Positions 41,959-50,739 of a stretch of 64,000 nucleotides of DNA are shown one piece after another; the first letter of the stretch is position 1, and every line of letters begins with the position of its first letter. Position numbers and translations under genes: made by a program. This DNA comes from JBGSPQ01 sp964346765 (GTDB taxonomy: Bacteria > Patescibacteriota > Gracilibacteria > UBA1369): NCBI GenBank assembly GCA_964346765.1, contig CAYFWB010000009.1:6569-70568 (forward strand). Direction: 5' to 3'. A model generated the notes under the pieces. It saw nothing but the letters and a program-made list of their open reading frames with translations, ran no database searches and had not been told where the DNA came from.

Positions 41959-43539
41959 CTATCTGTTTAGATTGTCTTTAGCCACACTGGTATCCCAATA
42001 TTCGATCATTTTGGCAACCACTTTAGCGGCTTCGGCTCTGGTGATGGGCCTGTTGGGATCAAAGTTTCCGTTGCCGATTCCCTGTACAAGTCCGATCAGC
42101 CTGGCTCTTTCCACCCAGCCCACCTGCCAGCCGTGAACGTCGTTAAAAAATGACTGACTGTCGTTGGTCGGCGTGTATCCATAGGTAGCAAGTACAACTT
42201 TAACAGCTTCTGCTCTGGTTATTGCCTGATTTGGTCTGAATTCGTTATAGAGATAACCCTCCACAATTTCCCTGTCGTAAGCGGGGCGAACCCATTGGCC
42301 CTGCCATGAATCGAGGTCGTTAAATGGTGATCCGCAATCGTTGTCATAACAACCGCTGTTGGGTTCGATACCGTTGGCGAAAAGTCCCATTTTAACCAAT
42401 TCTGCTCTTGTAACGTTGGCGTTCGGTCTGAAGTTTCCGTCTTCGTATCCTTCCACAACACAAAGGTCGTATAGTCTTCTTACGTAGATTTCTGACCAGT
42501 GGCCGTCGATGTCATTTGGATACGGTCTGCCGTCGCAAAGGCTGATGTCTTCTGTTTGATGCGTGCCTTGGTCGTTCTTGTCATCGTTGTCATCGTTGTC
42601 ATCGTCATCGTTGTCAAAATTATCGGGATTGTAAGACACTTTATTGTCCACCTGATCGCTGTCTCCCGTTGCATAAGCCACTTTATTGTTTACGGGTTGG
42701 TCATCTGATCCGCCCGCATAAGCCACCTTATTATTTACGTTAGGATTGTATTTATATCCGCCGGGGATAGCACTGGATCCGTAGTCTCCGCTACCGCCGG
42801 CATAAGCAACTTTATTATTTACATTACCGGTTCTATAACTTCCACTGTTTGAACCTACAGCAACCTTATTATTTACATTGGGATTGTACTGATAGCCACC
42901 TGGTAACGCGCTGGATCCGTAATTTCCGGACCCCACCCTAACCTTGTTATTGACATGTCCACTCTCTGCAGAAGTCCCAATAGCCACTTTGTTGCTTACC
43001 GCAGGATTATATTGATAGCCACCGGGTACCGAGCTTGATCCATATCCGCCGCTTACCACATGCACCTGATTATTGCTACCTGAATCATATCCGCTTCCCA
43101 CTGCTACTTTGTTCTGCACACCGCTTGAATTGATCGCAACTTTATTGCTAACCTCGGGATTATATTGATACCCGCCGGGAACCGAGCTTGATCCGTAACC
43201 ACTTGATGAATCTGAAGACCCCACCGGAACCTGATTGCTTGTTGATCCGCTTCCGTAACCTGTCTGATTGGATACTCCGGTGGAACCGGTTGATGAAGAA
43301 CCCGATCCTAAACCAAAACTGTCCTTGAGTTTATCCAAATTTTGATCATACGCGGAATTTCCGGTCTGCCCGGTTGATCCTGAATAGGGTAACCATTTAT
43401 CCCGGTATGCGCCTTGGCTGGCATTGTAACTGCTGTCGGACGTGCCGCCCGTTGTTAGCGCGCTGGCGCTTTGCAGTGGCATGGCCACGATAGTTAGTAC
43501 TGCAACTATTGTTGCCAATTTTTGACTTAGTTTAGACAT
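41959..43539 (-). CDS. SLH-domain surface protein with Asn-Lys-Val-Ala repeats
   Basis: A 526-residue exported protein. Signal peptide 1-27 (cleavage near ASA-LT). Residues 90-300 are Gly/Ser/Asn-rich repeats: four units of YGSSxxPGGYxYNPxVxNKVA and about ten occurrences of NKVA/NKVS-like ends. Next comes a run of Asp and Asn (about 305-322), then three SLH domains (GYEDGNFRPNANVTRAELVKM, GYLYNEFRPNQAITRAEAVKV, IGNGNFDPNRPITRAEAAKV) that anchor to wall polymer. The low-complexity region is likely exposed and flexible. Strong promoter upstream (TTGACA-17-TAAAAA). Confidence 0.88.
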   Translation of the reverse strand: MSKLSQKLATIVAVLTIVAMPLQSASALTTGGTSDSSYNASQGAYRDKWLPYSGSTGQTGNSAYDQNLDKLKDSFGLGSGSSSTGSTGVSNQTGYGSGSTSNQVPVGSSDSSSGYGSSSVPGGYQYNPEVSNKVAINSSGVQNKVAVGSGYDSGSNNQVHVVSGGYGSSSVPGGYQYNPAVSNKVAIGTSAESGHVNNKVRVGSGNYGSSALPGGYQYNPNVNNKVAVGSNSGSYRTGNVNNKVAYAGGSGDYGSSAIPGGYKYNPNVNNKVAYAGGSDDQPVNNKVAYATGDSDQVDNKVSYNPDNFDNDDDDNDDNDDKNDQGTHQTEDISLCDGRPYPNDIDGHWSEIYVRRLYDLCVVEGYEDGNFRPNANVTRAELVKMGLFANGIEPNSGCYDNDCGSPFNDLDSWQGQWVRPAYDREIVEGYLYNEFRPNQAITRAEAVKVVLATYGYTPTNDSQSFFNDVHGWQVGWVERARLIGLVQGIGNGNFDPNRPITRAEAAKVVAKMIEYWDTSVAKDNLNR

Positions 43540-43572
43540 AGTGAATGAGAATAATATGTATAAAAGGTTATA

Positions 43573-43601
43573 TTTTTAACATATTGCAAACGCTATGTCA
43601 A
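43573..43601 (-). promoter_or_regulatory. promoter of the 526-residue SLH gene
   Basis: Minus strand TTGACA (43596-43601), 17-base spacer, TAAAAA (43573-43578), about 34 bases before the ATG. Consensus -35, moderate -10. Confidence 0.65.
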
Positions 43602-43689
43602 CACTTATTTTGCAAAAAAATTAGTGCCGGCCAATGCTCCGGAATTGCCGTTTCGCAAATCGTGAGGAAAGCTGAAAGTTCAGTAAATA

Positions 43690-44160
43690 TCAATAGTGAT
43701 ATTTTTTACCGCCGATAATGGTTAAAGCGCGGTAAATCTGCTCTAATAAAAGGGTACGGATCATTTCATGGGTAAAAGTCATTTTGGAAAATGAAAGAAT
43801 CAGATCGGCCATTTCACGCACTTGATTACTTAAGCCGTAAACTCCCCCGATAATGAACAAGATGTTCTCTGATTGATTTTTTTTGATTCGGATTAAATCG
43901 GCGAATTTAACGGAACTGTATTGAGTACCCGTTTCGTCCAGAGCCACTATGAAATGATCTTTGGGAATTTTGGCAATGATGGAAGCGGCCTCTTTTTCTT
44001 TAAGGGTCAGTTTTTCTGATTCCGACTTTGCTTTACCTGAATCTTTTATGACTATTATTTCGGGTTTGATGTAGATGGAAAGTCTCTTTAAATATTCGTT
44101 TTCCAGTTCTTTCAAAGGATTACTTGCCGTTTTGCCTATCTGGATGATTGTTATTTTCAT
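43690..44160 (-). CDS. rlmH: 23S rRNA pseudouridine-1915 N3-methyltransferase
   Basis: A 156-residue SPOUT methyltransferase. The C-terminal half is highly conserved: FIIGGVYGLSNQVREMADLILSFSKMTFTHEMIRTLLLEQIYRALTIIGGKKYHY, forming the trefoil knot and the S-adenosylmethionine pocket. RlmH methylates N3 of pseudouridine 1915 in helix 69 of 23S rRNA on assembled 70S ribosomes. Length is normal. It is transcribed away from the yajQ gene. Confidence 0.95.
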   Translation of the reverse strand: MKITIIQIGKTASNPLKELENEYLKRLSIYIKPEIIVIKDSGKAKSESEKLTLKEKEAASIIAKIPKDHFIVALDETGTQYSSVKFADLIRIKKNQSENILFIIGGVYGLSNQVREMADLILSFSKMTFTHEMIRTLLLEQIYRALTIIGGKKYHY

Positions 44161-44248
44161 ATTCCGGATTTATCACAACCGGAATGATTTGTCCAAACCG
44201 CGAACTAAATGGTAGATTTGGAGCAGATAAAAAATTAACTTTTTTACC

Positions 44249-44743
44249 ATGGCATCCGAATCATCATTTGATATTGAATCTCAATTTGACGCGCAGGAAT
44301 TAAAAAATGCGGTGGATCAGGCAAAAAGAGAAGTGCAAAACCGTTATGATTTTAGGGGTACAAATACGGAAATAAATCTTGGCGACGATGAAATAAATCT
44401 AATTGCGCCGGATAAAATGAAACTATCAGCGGTTAAAGATATTTTGTATCAGAAACTTGTTAATCGGGGGCTTTCACCTAAAATTCTTGATATCGCGGAA
44501 CCCGAGCCGGCGGCTCGGGGAATGATGAGGCAGCTAATGAAGCTGATTAAAGCGCTGAATCAAGACCAATGCAAAGTGATTACAAAACATATTAAAGATA
44601 ATTTTCCGAAAGCCAAATCCAGTATTCAGGGCACGAGTGTACGTGTTTCTTCTAAAAGCAGAGACGAACTGCAGGCGATTATCGCGTCCTTAAAGGAGGA
44701 TGAAGCTATTAACGCGCCTTTGCAGTTCACAAACTACCGTTAA
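44249..44743 (+). CDS. yajQ: YajQ-family nucleotide-binding protein
   Basis: A 164-residue protein with the conserved opening ESSFDIESQFDAQELKNAVDQAKREVQNRYDFRGT and the closing ISSLKEDEAINAPLQFTNYR-like block (IIASLKEDEAINAPLQFTNYR). Two ferredoxin-like domains are expected. Members bind nucleotides, including cyclic-di-GMP in some proteobacteria, and were also linked to RNA. The role in this organism is not shown; no obvious cyclic-di-GMP genes are in the window. It is followed 7 bases later by the rRNA methyltransferase gene and likely shares its transcript. Confidence 0.93.
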   Translation: MASESSFDIESQFDAQELKNAVDQAKREVQNRYDFRGTNTEINLGDDEINLIAPDKMKLSAVKDILYQKLVNRGLSPKILDIAEPEPAARGMMRQLMKLIKALNQDQCKVITKHIKDNFPKAKSSIQGTSVRVSSKSRDELQAIIASLKEDEAINAPLQFTNYR

Positions 44744-44750
44744 TTAATTC

Positions 44751-46178
44751 ATGAAAAGAGGAGATATTGTTGAAATGAAAATCGAATCGATCGCTTTCGG
44801 CGGTGTCGGAGTGGGCAGATTTAATATTGATGACCGCAATTTTGTGGTGTTCGTTGATGATACTGTTTTGGGTGACTGTGTGAAAGTTAAGATTGGAGGT
44901 AAAAAGAAAAATCACGCTTTTGGTTATGTGGAAGAATTTATTGAAAAATCAGCTTTAAGGATTCAACCGAAGTGTAAACATTTTGGGCCTTTGGGAGATA
45001 AGTGCGGCGGATGCAGTCTGCAAAATCTGGAATATAAAAACCAGCTTGGCGTTAAGGAACAGAATGTAAAAGATGCCATCAGCAGGCTGGGAAGTTTTGA
45101 TGAATCTGTGGTTTTGCCTATTATGGGATGTGAGAATGAATGGTTTTATAGAAATAAAATGGAGTTCAGTTTTAGCAGAAGTATTGATGGCAGATTGGAT
45201 TTAGGTTTGCATGTTCGGAGGCGTCATCATGATGTTACGGAACTTAGTGAATGCTATTTGTTCGCGGATTACGTTGGTGACTTTGTTTCAAAAATGAGGT
45301 TTTTTTTTAGGGAAAAAGATGCAAAATCAGGTTTAATTGCAGAAAATTTTGAAAAAAAAGGCGCTGAATCGACTCTAAAGCTGATTTCACTGGTGGTCAG
45401 AGAAGGTAAAAGAACGGGTGAAATTATGGTGAATTTAATTGTGGAAAACGGCAAACCTGATTATCTGAATGAATTTACGGATGCTGTGCTCTCTTTTTTT
45501 TACGGTCGCGGACTTGTGTCGGTTTATTTTACGGAGATTGCAAACATTAAAGGTCGACCCAAAAAGATCGAGGAAACCAATTTACGGGGTCAACCGGTGA
45601 TAAAAGAAAAAATGCTGATTGAAAACTATAATACGTGCAAAAATGAACTTGAGTTCGAAATTTTTCCTCAATCCTTTTTCCAGCCCAATACTTTGCAGGC
45701 CGAAAAACTTTATTCGCTGGCGCTTGAATTTTCCAAGGTCAAACAAACTGATACCGTCTACGATTTATATTGCGGGGCGGGCACAATTTCGCTGGCTTTT
45801 TCCAAGTTCGCCGGAAAGGTTTTCGGGATCGAATTGAATAAAGCGGCCATACTGAACGCAAAATCCAACGCACTTACGAACGGCGCCAAAAACGTTGAAT
45901 TTCTTGAGGGGGACGTGAATAAAAAAATGCTGGAACTTACCGAAAAACCGAATATTGTTGTGGTTGATCCCCCGCGCGGGGGTCTGCACCCGGAAGTGAT
46001 TGAAAAAATCAGCGAACTGAATCCCCCAAAAATCGTCTATGTATCATGCAACCCCACAACGCTTGCCCGCGATTTAAGCATGTTCACAAAAACCGGCTAC
46101 AACCTGATTAAGGTGCAGCCGGTCGATATGTTTCCTCAGACTTACCACATTGAGTGCGTGGCACTTTTAGAGAAGTGA
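44751..46178 (+). CDS. rlmD: 23S rRNA (uracil-1939-C5)-methyltransferase-type enzyme (TrmA/RlmD family)
   Basis: A 475-residue protein. N-terminal TRAM domain (about 1-60, GDIVEMKIESIAFGGVGVGR), then the [4Fe-4S] ligands CKHFGPLGDKCGGCSLQ and a fourth cysteine in ELSECYLF. The methyltransferase core carries QPNTLQAEKLY, DLYCGAGTISLAFSK (SAM loop), VVDPPRGGLHPEVIEKI and the catalytic YVSCNPTTLARDL. The presence of the cluster argues for an RlmD/RlmCD type enzyme; the target uracil (1939 or 747) cannot be fixed by eye. The stop abuts the convergent gene with no gap. Confidence 0.88.
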   Translation: MKRGDIVEMKIESIAFGGVGVGRFNIDDRNFVVFVDDTVLGDCVKVKIGGKKKNHAFGYVEEFIEKSALRIQPKCKHFGPLGDKCGGCSLQNLEYKNQLGVKEQNVKDAISRLGSFDESVVLPIMGCENEWFYRNKMEFSFSRSIDGRLDLGLHVRRRHHDVTELSECYLFADYVGDFVSKMRFFFREKDAKSGLIAENFEKKGAESTLKLISLVVREGKRTGEIMVNLIVENGKPDYLNEFTDAVLSFFYGRGLVSVYFTEIANIKGRPKKIEETNLRGQPVIKEKMLIENYNTCKNELEFEIFPQSFFQPNTLQAEKLYSLALEFSKVKQTDTVYDLYCGAGTISLAFSKFAGKVFGIELNKAAILNAKSNALTNGAKNVEFLEGDVNKKMLELTEKPNIVVVDPPRGGLHPEVIEKISELNPPKIVYVSCNPTTLARDLSMFTKTGYNLIKVQPVDMFPQTYHIECVALLEK

Positions 46179-46523
46179 TTATTTTTTCTTAGAAGTTGAT
46201 TTTTTGGCTCTTCTTGAAACTTTTTTTACTTTTTTAACGGAATCATCCATTGCCTGTTTTGCCATGTCGCCAAAATTAAGATGACAGCTGCAGGTTCCGA
46301 GTGCCTTTAAGGCGCCAACCGCGAGGTAGATGAACAGTACCGTGCCAAGTTCTTGAAGAAGTAATAAATACTGCAGGTGTCCGGCGATGCCGGCGGGGAA
46401 CATAACAACAGGCGGAGTCGCGAAGTACGCCCACACAAACATAACAATTGCCAATAGCGCTTTCGCGGCAAGCAGTACGGCAACCATGTAAGCGAGCACA
46501 GAAAGCAGTTTTCTGTTGAACAT
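46179..46523 (-). CDS. small membrane protein with Lys-rich C-terminus
   Basis: A 114-residue protein with two to three membrane helices (VLAYMVAVLLAAKALLAIVMF, HLQYLLLLQELGTVLFIYLAVGAL) and a strongly basic cytoplasmic tail (KKVKKVSRRAKKSTSKKK). Two cysteines (CSCH) sit just after the last helix. No family is recognised. Its stop is directly adjacent to the convergent methyltransferase stop, and its start is about 80 bases from the cca gene on the same strand, so a shared transcript is possible. Confidence 0.6.
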   Translation of the reverse strand: MFNRKLLSVLAYMVAVLLAAKALLAIVMFVWAYFATPPVVMFPAGIAGHLQYLLLLQELGTVLFIYLAVGALKALGTCSCHLNFGDMAKQAMDDSVKKVKKVSRRAKKSTSKKK

Positions 46524-46601
46524 AGTGAAAGTGGTTAAAAATTAATTCATACTAATTATGAATTGTATTGAAACAAGCTATTTTTTGCAAGTCTTGAAAA
46601 A

Positions 46602-47945
46602 TCATTTTTTATTTCTTTGTGATCCGGCTGTATCTATTTTTTTTATTTTTTTGAGTAATTCGAGAGCTTCTTTTTTTGTTTTTATCTCTTCTCCAAGTTG
46701 TTTTTCTCTGATTTCTTCAAGTACCCTGCCGACCCTTTCACCCGGTTTGATGCCAAGTACTTTCATGACCTCTTTACCTGTGATTAAAGGCTTTGGGGCT
46801 TCCGGCATTTCTTCCACGGTTTCTCTATAAAGTTCATATATTTTATCGTACAGCGTAAACTCTTGAGGGATCGTGCCTTCTATATCGGCTTTGAAAACCT
46901 GCATCAAGTTGAGGAAATAAGGATGCAGGAACCAATGGCGTTTTCGTCCTTTGCTCATGTCTATAAGCGGCATCATCATCATGTGGTGTTCGATCAGCCA
47001 GCAAACTTCGTTAATAAATTTTCTTGAATATTTGAAACGAGTAAGAATCTTTTTGGCTATTTCAGCCGATTTGTTTACGTGTTTGTCGAAACGGATTCTT
47101 TCTTTCAATTTAAAGGTGTCCGGTTTACCTATGTCGTGGAGCAAAACGGCCCATCGCACGGAAAGTGACGCTGTGGCGGGCAGTGAATTCAAAGCCATCA
47201 TGCTGTGATTCCAGACGTCCCCTTCCCTGTGGTATTCATAGGGCTGGGCGCACCCTTTCATTTTCAAAATTTCGGGCAAAATTATTTTCATGATTCCAGT
47301 ATCTTCCATGTCGTTAAACGGGGCGGCCGGCGGCGTTGAAAGGATCATTTTGTTTAGTTCTACGGCAACTCTTTCATTAGAGACTTTATCGACTACAATG
47401 GGAGCGTGTTTAATAAGAGCCGCATAGGTTTTGGGCTCGTATTGGAAATCGTATTCATTTTTAAAGCGTACCGCGCGAAGTACTCTTAAATGATCTTCCA
47501 AGATTCTTTTATGCGGTTCGCCTATAAAGCGTATTAGTTTTGCTTCAAGATCTTTTTGGCCGCCGACATAGTCGAGTATTTTGTCTTCGACGGGGTCGTA
47601 AAACATGCCGTTTATTGTAAAATCGCGGCGCAAGGCGTCTTCTTTGGCGTTGGTGAAAGTGATGGCGTCAGGTCGGCGGCCGTCGGAATAGTCGCTGTCT
47701 GAACGAAAAGTTGCCACTTCAAAAGTATGACCGTTTTTTACAGCCATGATCACTCCATATTGTTTTCCAACCGGGATTGTATGTTCAAGTACGTCTTCGA
47801 TCTGCTCCGGAGTGGCGGACGTTACAATATCAAAATCTTTGGGTTCGATTCCCAGTAACATGTCTCGAACGCAACCTCCTGCCCAATAGGCTTCAAACCC
47901 GGCATTTTTTAACTGCTTGATGATTTGTACTGATGTTGGGAACAT
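46602..47945 (-). CDS. cca: CCA tRNA nucleotidyltransferase with HD domain
   Basis: A 447-residue enzyme that adds or repairs the CCA end of tRNA. It shows the class II nucleotidyltransferase motif WAGGCVRDMLLGIEPKDFDIVTSATP (first metal residues), RRDFTINGMFYDP, HKRILEDHLRVLRAVRFKNEYDF, and an HD domain with VLLHDIGK and CWLIEHH. The gene is needed because the tRNA-Gly in this window does not encode CCA. The C-terminal helical tail is rich in Lys and Glu. Confidence 0.92.
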   Translation of the reverse strand: MFPTSVQIIKQLKNAGFEAYWAGGCVRDMLLGIEPKDFDIVTSATPEQIEDVLEHTIPVGKQYGVIMAVKNGHTFEVATFRSDSDYSDGRRPDAITFTNAKEDALRRDFTINGMFYDPVEDKILDYVGGQKDLEAKLIRFIGEPHKRILEDHLRVLRAVRFKNEYDFQYEPKTYAALIKHAPIVVDKVSNERVAVELNKMILSTPPAAPFNDMEDTGIMKIILPEILKMKGCAQPYEYHREGDVWNHSMMALNSLPATASLSVRWAVLLHDIGKPDTFKLKERIRFDKHVNKSAEIAKKILTRFKYSRKFINEVCWLIEHHMMMMPLIDMSKGRKRHWFLHPYFLNLMQVFKADIEGTIPQEFTLYDKIYELYRETVEEMPEAPKPLITGKEVMKVLGIKPGERVGRVLEEIREKQLGEEIKTKKEALELLKKIKKIDTAGSQRNKK

Positions 47946-48065
47946 GTATATATTTTATCACATTTTTATCAATGATTTTACTTTGGACCCCCAAAGATTT
48001 TGACATCATTCTTTCTTGATGCTAAAGTAGTTTTTCAATAAAAAAATGTAAAAAATACTTTATTT

Positions 48066-49541
48066 ATGAAAATTTCAAAAAGAATTCTGTCTGTTTTTTT
48101 ATTGTTTTTATGTGGCTTTTCAAATGTTTATGCACAATCTGCCGGAGGTGCAATTTCATCCCCTTTTACTGATGTAGATCATAGTAATCAATATTATGAT
48201 GCAATCATCTATGCCAATGATAATAATATTTTTGAAGGATACAGCGATGGTTCATTTAGACCGGATTCATATATTAATCGTGCAGAGTTCGTTAAAATAA
48301 TTGTAAAGACCTTCTATGGCTACGATGAAGTTCAGAACGATGAAACGTCTTCCCCCTCTGAGATTGATTTTGTCGATGTCGAAGAAGGATCCTGGTATAT
48401 ACCATTTTTAAGACAAGGTGTTTCCAATGGAATCATTCATGGGTATGAAGATGGGGAATTTCGTCCTTCAAATTACATAAACTTTGCCGAAGCAGCTAAA
48501 ATTATTTCTATAAGCGCGAGACAGGATGGATTTATGACTAATAATGAAGTCCGGTATCAACCGTATATCGATTACCTGGCTGAATACAATGCTATTCCCA
48601 ATTCAATAGCAACTTATGATCAATTGATTACAAGGGCTGAAACCGCTCAGGTAATTTATGATTTGAGTCAAACCGGAGCATCAAACATTGATTCGGATGA
48701 TAAAATACAGATAAATCCTTCTGAAGATGCTGAATTAATTATTACAGAAGGAATTAACAAATTAATTACAGTTTCATCATTTAAATATAATGTTTCGTTT
48801 TTCGCAGATAGTTATGAACCACACTTAGAAACTATTAAATTTACGTTTGATGGATCTTTAGATGCGCGTGATATGAATAATTTTTCCTGTCTGATAAATT
48901 TCAATATTTTATCTGATAAAAATGGTGATAATGAATATTCTGTTAGGGGAAAATCTTTATTCATAGACAATTCGGTTTATTTTTACCTGAATGATAACAG
49001 TCTAATTAACGGCGACGATAGCGATTATTATTTTCATAAATGGTGGAGATATTCGGTGGACACGTTGTTCAACCAGGACATAGAGCAAGATGAAAGTATG
49101 ATTCCCTTTGTTGATATTAATAGCTATCAAGTTTTAGAAAATACTAAATATTTGGGCCAAAATTTGGTAATGGGGGAAGAAAGCTATCATTATTCAGTCG
49201 AATTAAATGAAGACGAATTAAAATCCTATCTATTGGCATTCATTTCCAATTCGGGTGAAACAACAAACGTTGACGAACTGGACGAAATGATAGAAATTTT
49301 TAACCTTGAAAATACAAAAATAGATTTATGGATTGGCACTTCTTCTCATATTTTAAACAAAGCAAAGCTAGTGTTTAAAGTAAAAACTGATACTAAAGAT
49401 ATTGGCAATTTAGAGGTCTTTTTTGCTTTCAGTGATTTTAATAAACCTATAGAAAATGTTATTCCGGACGCGGAAGCACTTGATATATATAAAATTTATT
49501 ATCTACTATTCGGTGTGGATATTTTGGGGACCGATCTTTAA
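48066..49541 (+). CDS. SLH-domain lipoprotein-like surface protein
   Basis: A 491-residue exported protein with a signal peptide (about 1-24, VYAQSAGG). Three SLH repeats span about 35-195 (YSDGSFRPDSYINRAEFVKI, YEDGEFRPSNYINFAEAAKI, TYDQLITRAETAQV). The remaining 300 residues are beta-rich with many Asp and Asn and no family I recognise; the content (FTFDGSLDARDMNNFSCLINF, LWIGTSSHILNKAKLVFKVKTD) resembles lipoproteins of the LppX/LprG type. Base composition is markedly more AT-rich than in neighbours, suggesting a different history. Starts at ATG 48066 with no Shine-Dalgarno motif. Confidence 0.8.
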   Translation: MKISKRILSVFLLFLCGFSNVYAQSAGGAISSPFTDVDHSNQYYDAIIYANDNNIFEGYSDGSFRPDSYINRAEFVKIIVKTFYGYDEVQNDETSSPSEIDFVDVEEGSWYIPFLRQGVSNGIIHGYEDGEFRPSNYINFAEAAKIISISARQDGFMTNNEVRYQPYIDYLAEYNAIPNSIATYDQLITRAETAQVIYDLSQTGASNIDSDDKIQINPSEDAELIITEGINKLITVSSFKYNVSFFADSYEPHLETIKFTFDGSLDARDMNNFSCLINFNILSDKNGDNEYSVRGKSLFIDNSVYFYLNDNSLINGDDSDYYFHKWWRYSVDTLFNQDIEQDESMIPFVDINSYQVLENTKYLGQNLVMGEESYHYSVELNEDELKSYLLAFISNSGETTNVDELDEMIEIFNLENTKIDLWIGTSSHILNKAKLVFKVKTDTKDIGNLEVFFAFSDFNKPIENVIPDAEALDIYKIYYLLFGVDILGTDL

Positions 49542-49592
49542 TATGTACCGATAGAGCTAATGTAATTATTTATATGCAAAATTATATAATTT

Positions 49593-50663
49593 ATGCGTAT
49601 TTTGGGAATTGAGACATCTTGCGATGAAACGGCGGCGGCCGTTGTAAAGAACGGCAGAAATGTTCTTTCAAATGTGATTGCCTCACAGATTCCGCTTCAT
49701 AAAAAAACGGGAGGTGTTGTTCCGGAAGTGGCCGCAAGGGAACATGTGTTAAAGATTATTCCGGTGATTGACGAGGCATTGAAACAATCCGGTGTTAAAG
49801 ATATTGACGCTATCGCGGTTACGCAAGGGCCCGGTCTTTTAAGTTCACTGATAATCGGTATGACGACCGCCGGCACTTTGTCGATACTGAAAAATAAACC
49901 GTTGATTCCGGTGAATCATATCGCCGGGCACATTTATGCCAACTGGCTGGAAGAAACCGACGATGATCCGATTAAGTTTCCACTATTGGTGATGACTATT
50001 TCGGGCGGGCATAATGAACTTGTGCATATGAACTCACACGCAAAATATGAACTGGTGGGTGAAACTTTGGATGACGCGGCGGGAGAAGCTTTTGATAAAG
50101 TGGCAAGACTGCTTGGACTTGGCTACCCGGGCGGCCCCGAGATTTCAAAAGTGGCTTTGCAAGGAAACCGTGAGCGCTATAAATTCCCCAGAGTTTATCT
50201 TGCAAAAGAGAGTTATGATTTTAGTTTTTCGGGATTAAAAACTGCAGTTTTAAACTTAGTAAAGACAGAGCATCGAGAAAAAGGAAAACTTTCAAAACAG
50301 TTTGTTGCGGACTGCGCGGCATCTTTTCAGGAAGCGGTCTGTGAGATTTTAACTGATAAATTGCTGAGAGCGGCGGATGAATATCATGTTAAAGAAGTGC
50401 ATCTGGCAGGTGGGGTTTCCGCCAATAAAAGACTACGGCAAATGGCATCTGAAAAAATTGGTAATTGTTATTATCATGATTTTGGGGGTAAAAAACGTGA
50501 GCTGAAAAATCTTCCCAAATTAAGATATGCGTTTAATCTTTCTTACTGCACCGATAACGCGGCTATGATCGCGGCGGCCGGTTATTATCATTACGATGTA
50601 AACAAAAATTCTTATTTTAAAAATCTACACGCGCTTGCAGATCCGTCATTAAGCATTTATTAA
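49593..50663 (+). CDS. tsaD: tRNA N6-adenosine threonylcarbamoyltransferase
   Basis: A 356-residue TsaD/Kae1 protein making t6A37 in ANN-decoding tRNAs. N-terminal ILGIETSCDETAAAVV, then VVPEVAAREHV, the metal-binding HIAGHIYAN and TISGGHNELV, DDAAGEAFDKVARLLGLGYPGGPEI, and the C-terminal LAGGVSANKRLR with YCTDNAAMIAAAGYY. It is full-length, with an insert near the C-terminus. Its partners TsaB/TsaE are not in the window. A strong terminator overlaps the stop codon. Confidence 0.95.
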   Translation: MRILGIETSCDETAAAVVKNGRNVLSNVIASQIPLHKKTGGVVPEVAAREHVLKIIPVIDEALKQSGVKDIDAIAVTQGPGLLSSLIIGMTTAGTLSILKNKPLIPVNHIAGHIYANWLEETDDDPIKFPLLVMTISGGHNELVHMNSHAKYELVGETLDDAAGEAFDKVARLLGLGYPGGPEISKVALQGNRERYKFPRVYLAKESYDFSFSGLKTAVLNLVKTEHREKGKLSKQFVADCAASFQEAVCEILTDKLLRAADEYHVKEVHLAGGVSANKRLRQMASEKIGNCYYHDFGGKKRELKNLPKLRYAFNLSYCTDNAAMIAAAGYYHYDVNKNSYFKNLHALADPSLSIY

Positions 50664-50700
50664 CGGTGTAAGGGCTTTAACTTGCCCGCGCCGTTTTTTT
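50662..50700 (+). terminator. rho-independent terminator after tsaD
   Basis: AACGGTG...CGCCGTT with an inner AAGGGC/GCCC pairing, then TTTTTTT. It begins inside the tsaD stop codon. Confidence 0.8.
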
Positions 50701-50739
50701 AAACTACATTACTGTTTGAATTCAGAGCTTTGAATCATT

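Noticed and set aside
43686..43703. AATATCA-ATAG-TGATATT near the end of rlmH as a third ArsR operator
   Set aside because: The spacer is 4 rather than 6 bases and it lies at a gene end, not over a promoter; more likely a chance hairpin or weak terminator.
49585..49590. TATAAT two bases before the tsaD start as its -10 element
   Set aside because: Transcription would start inside the coding region; probably chance in AT-rich DNA.
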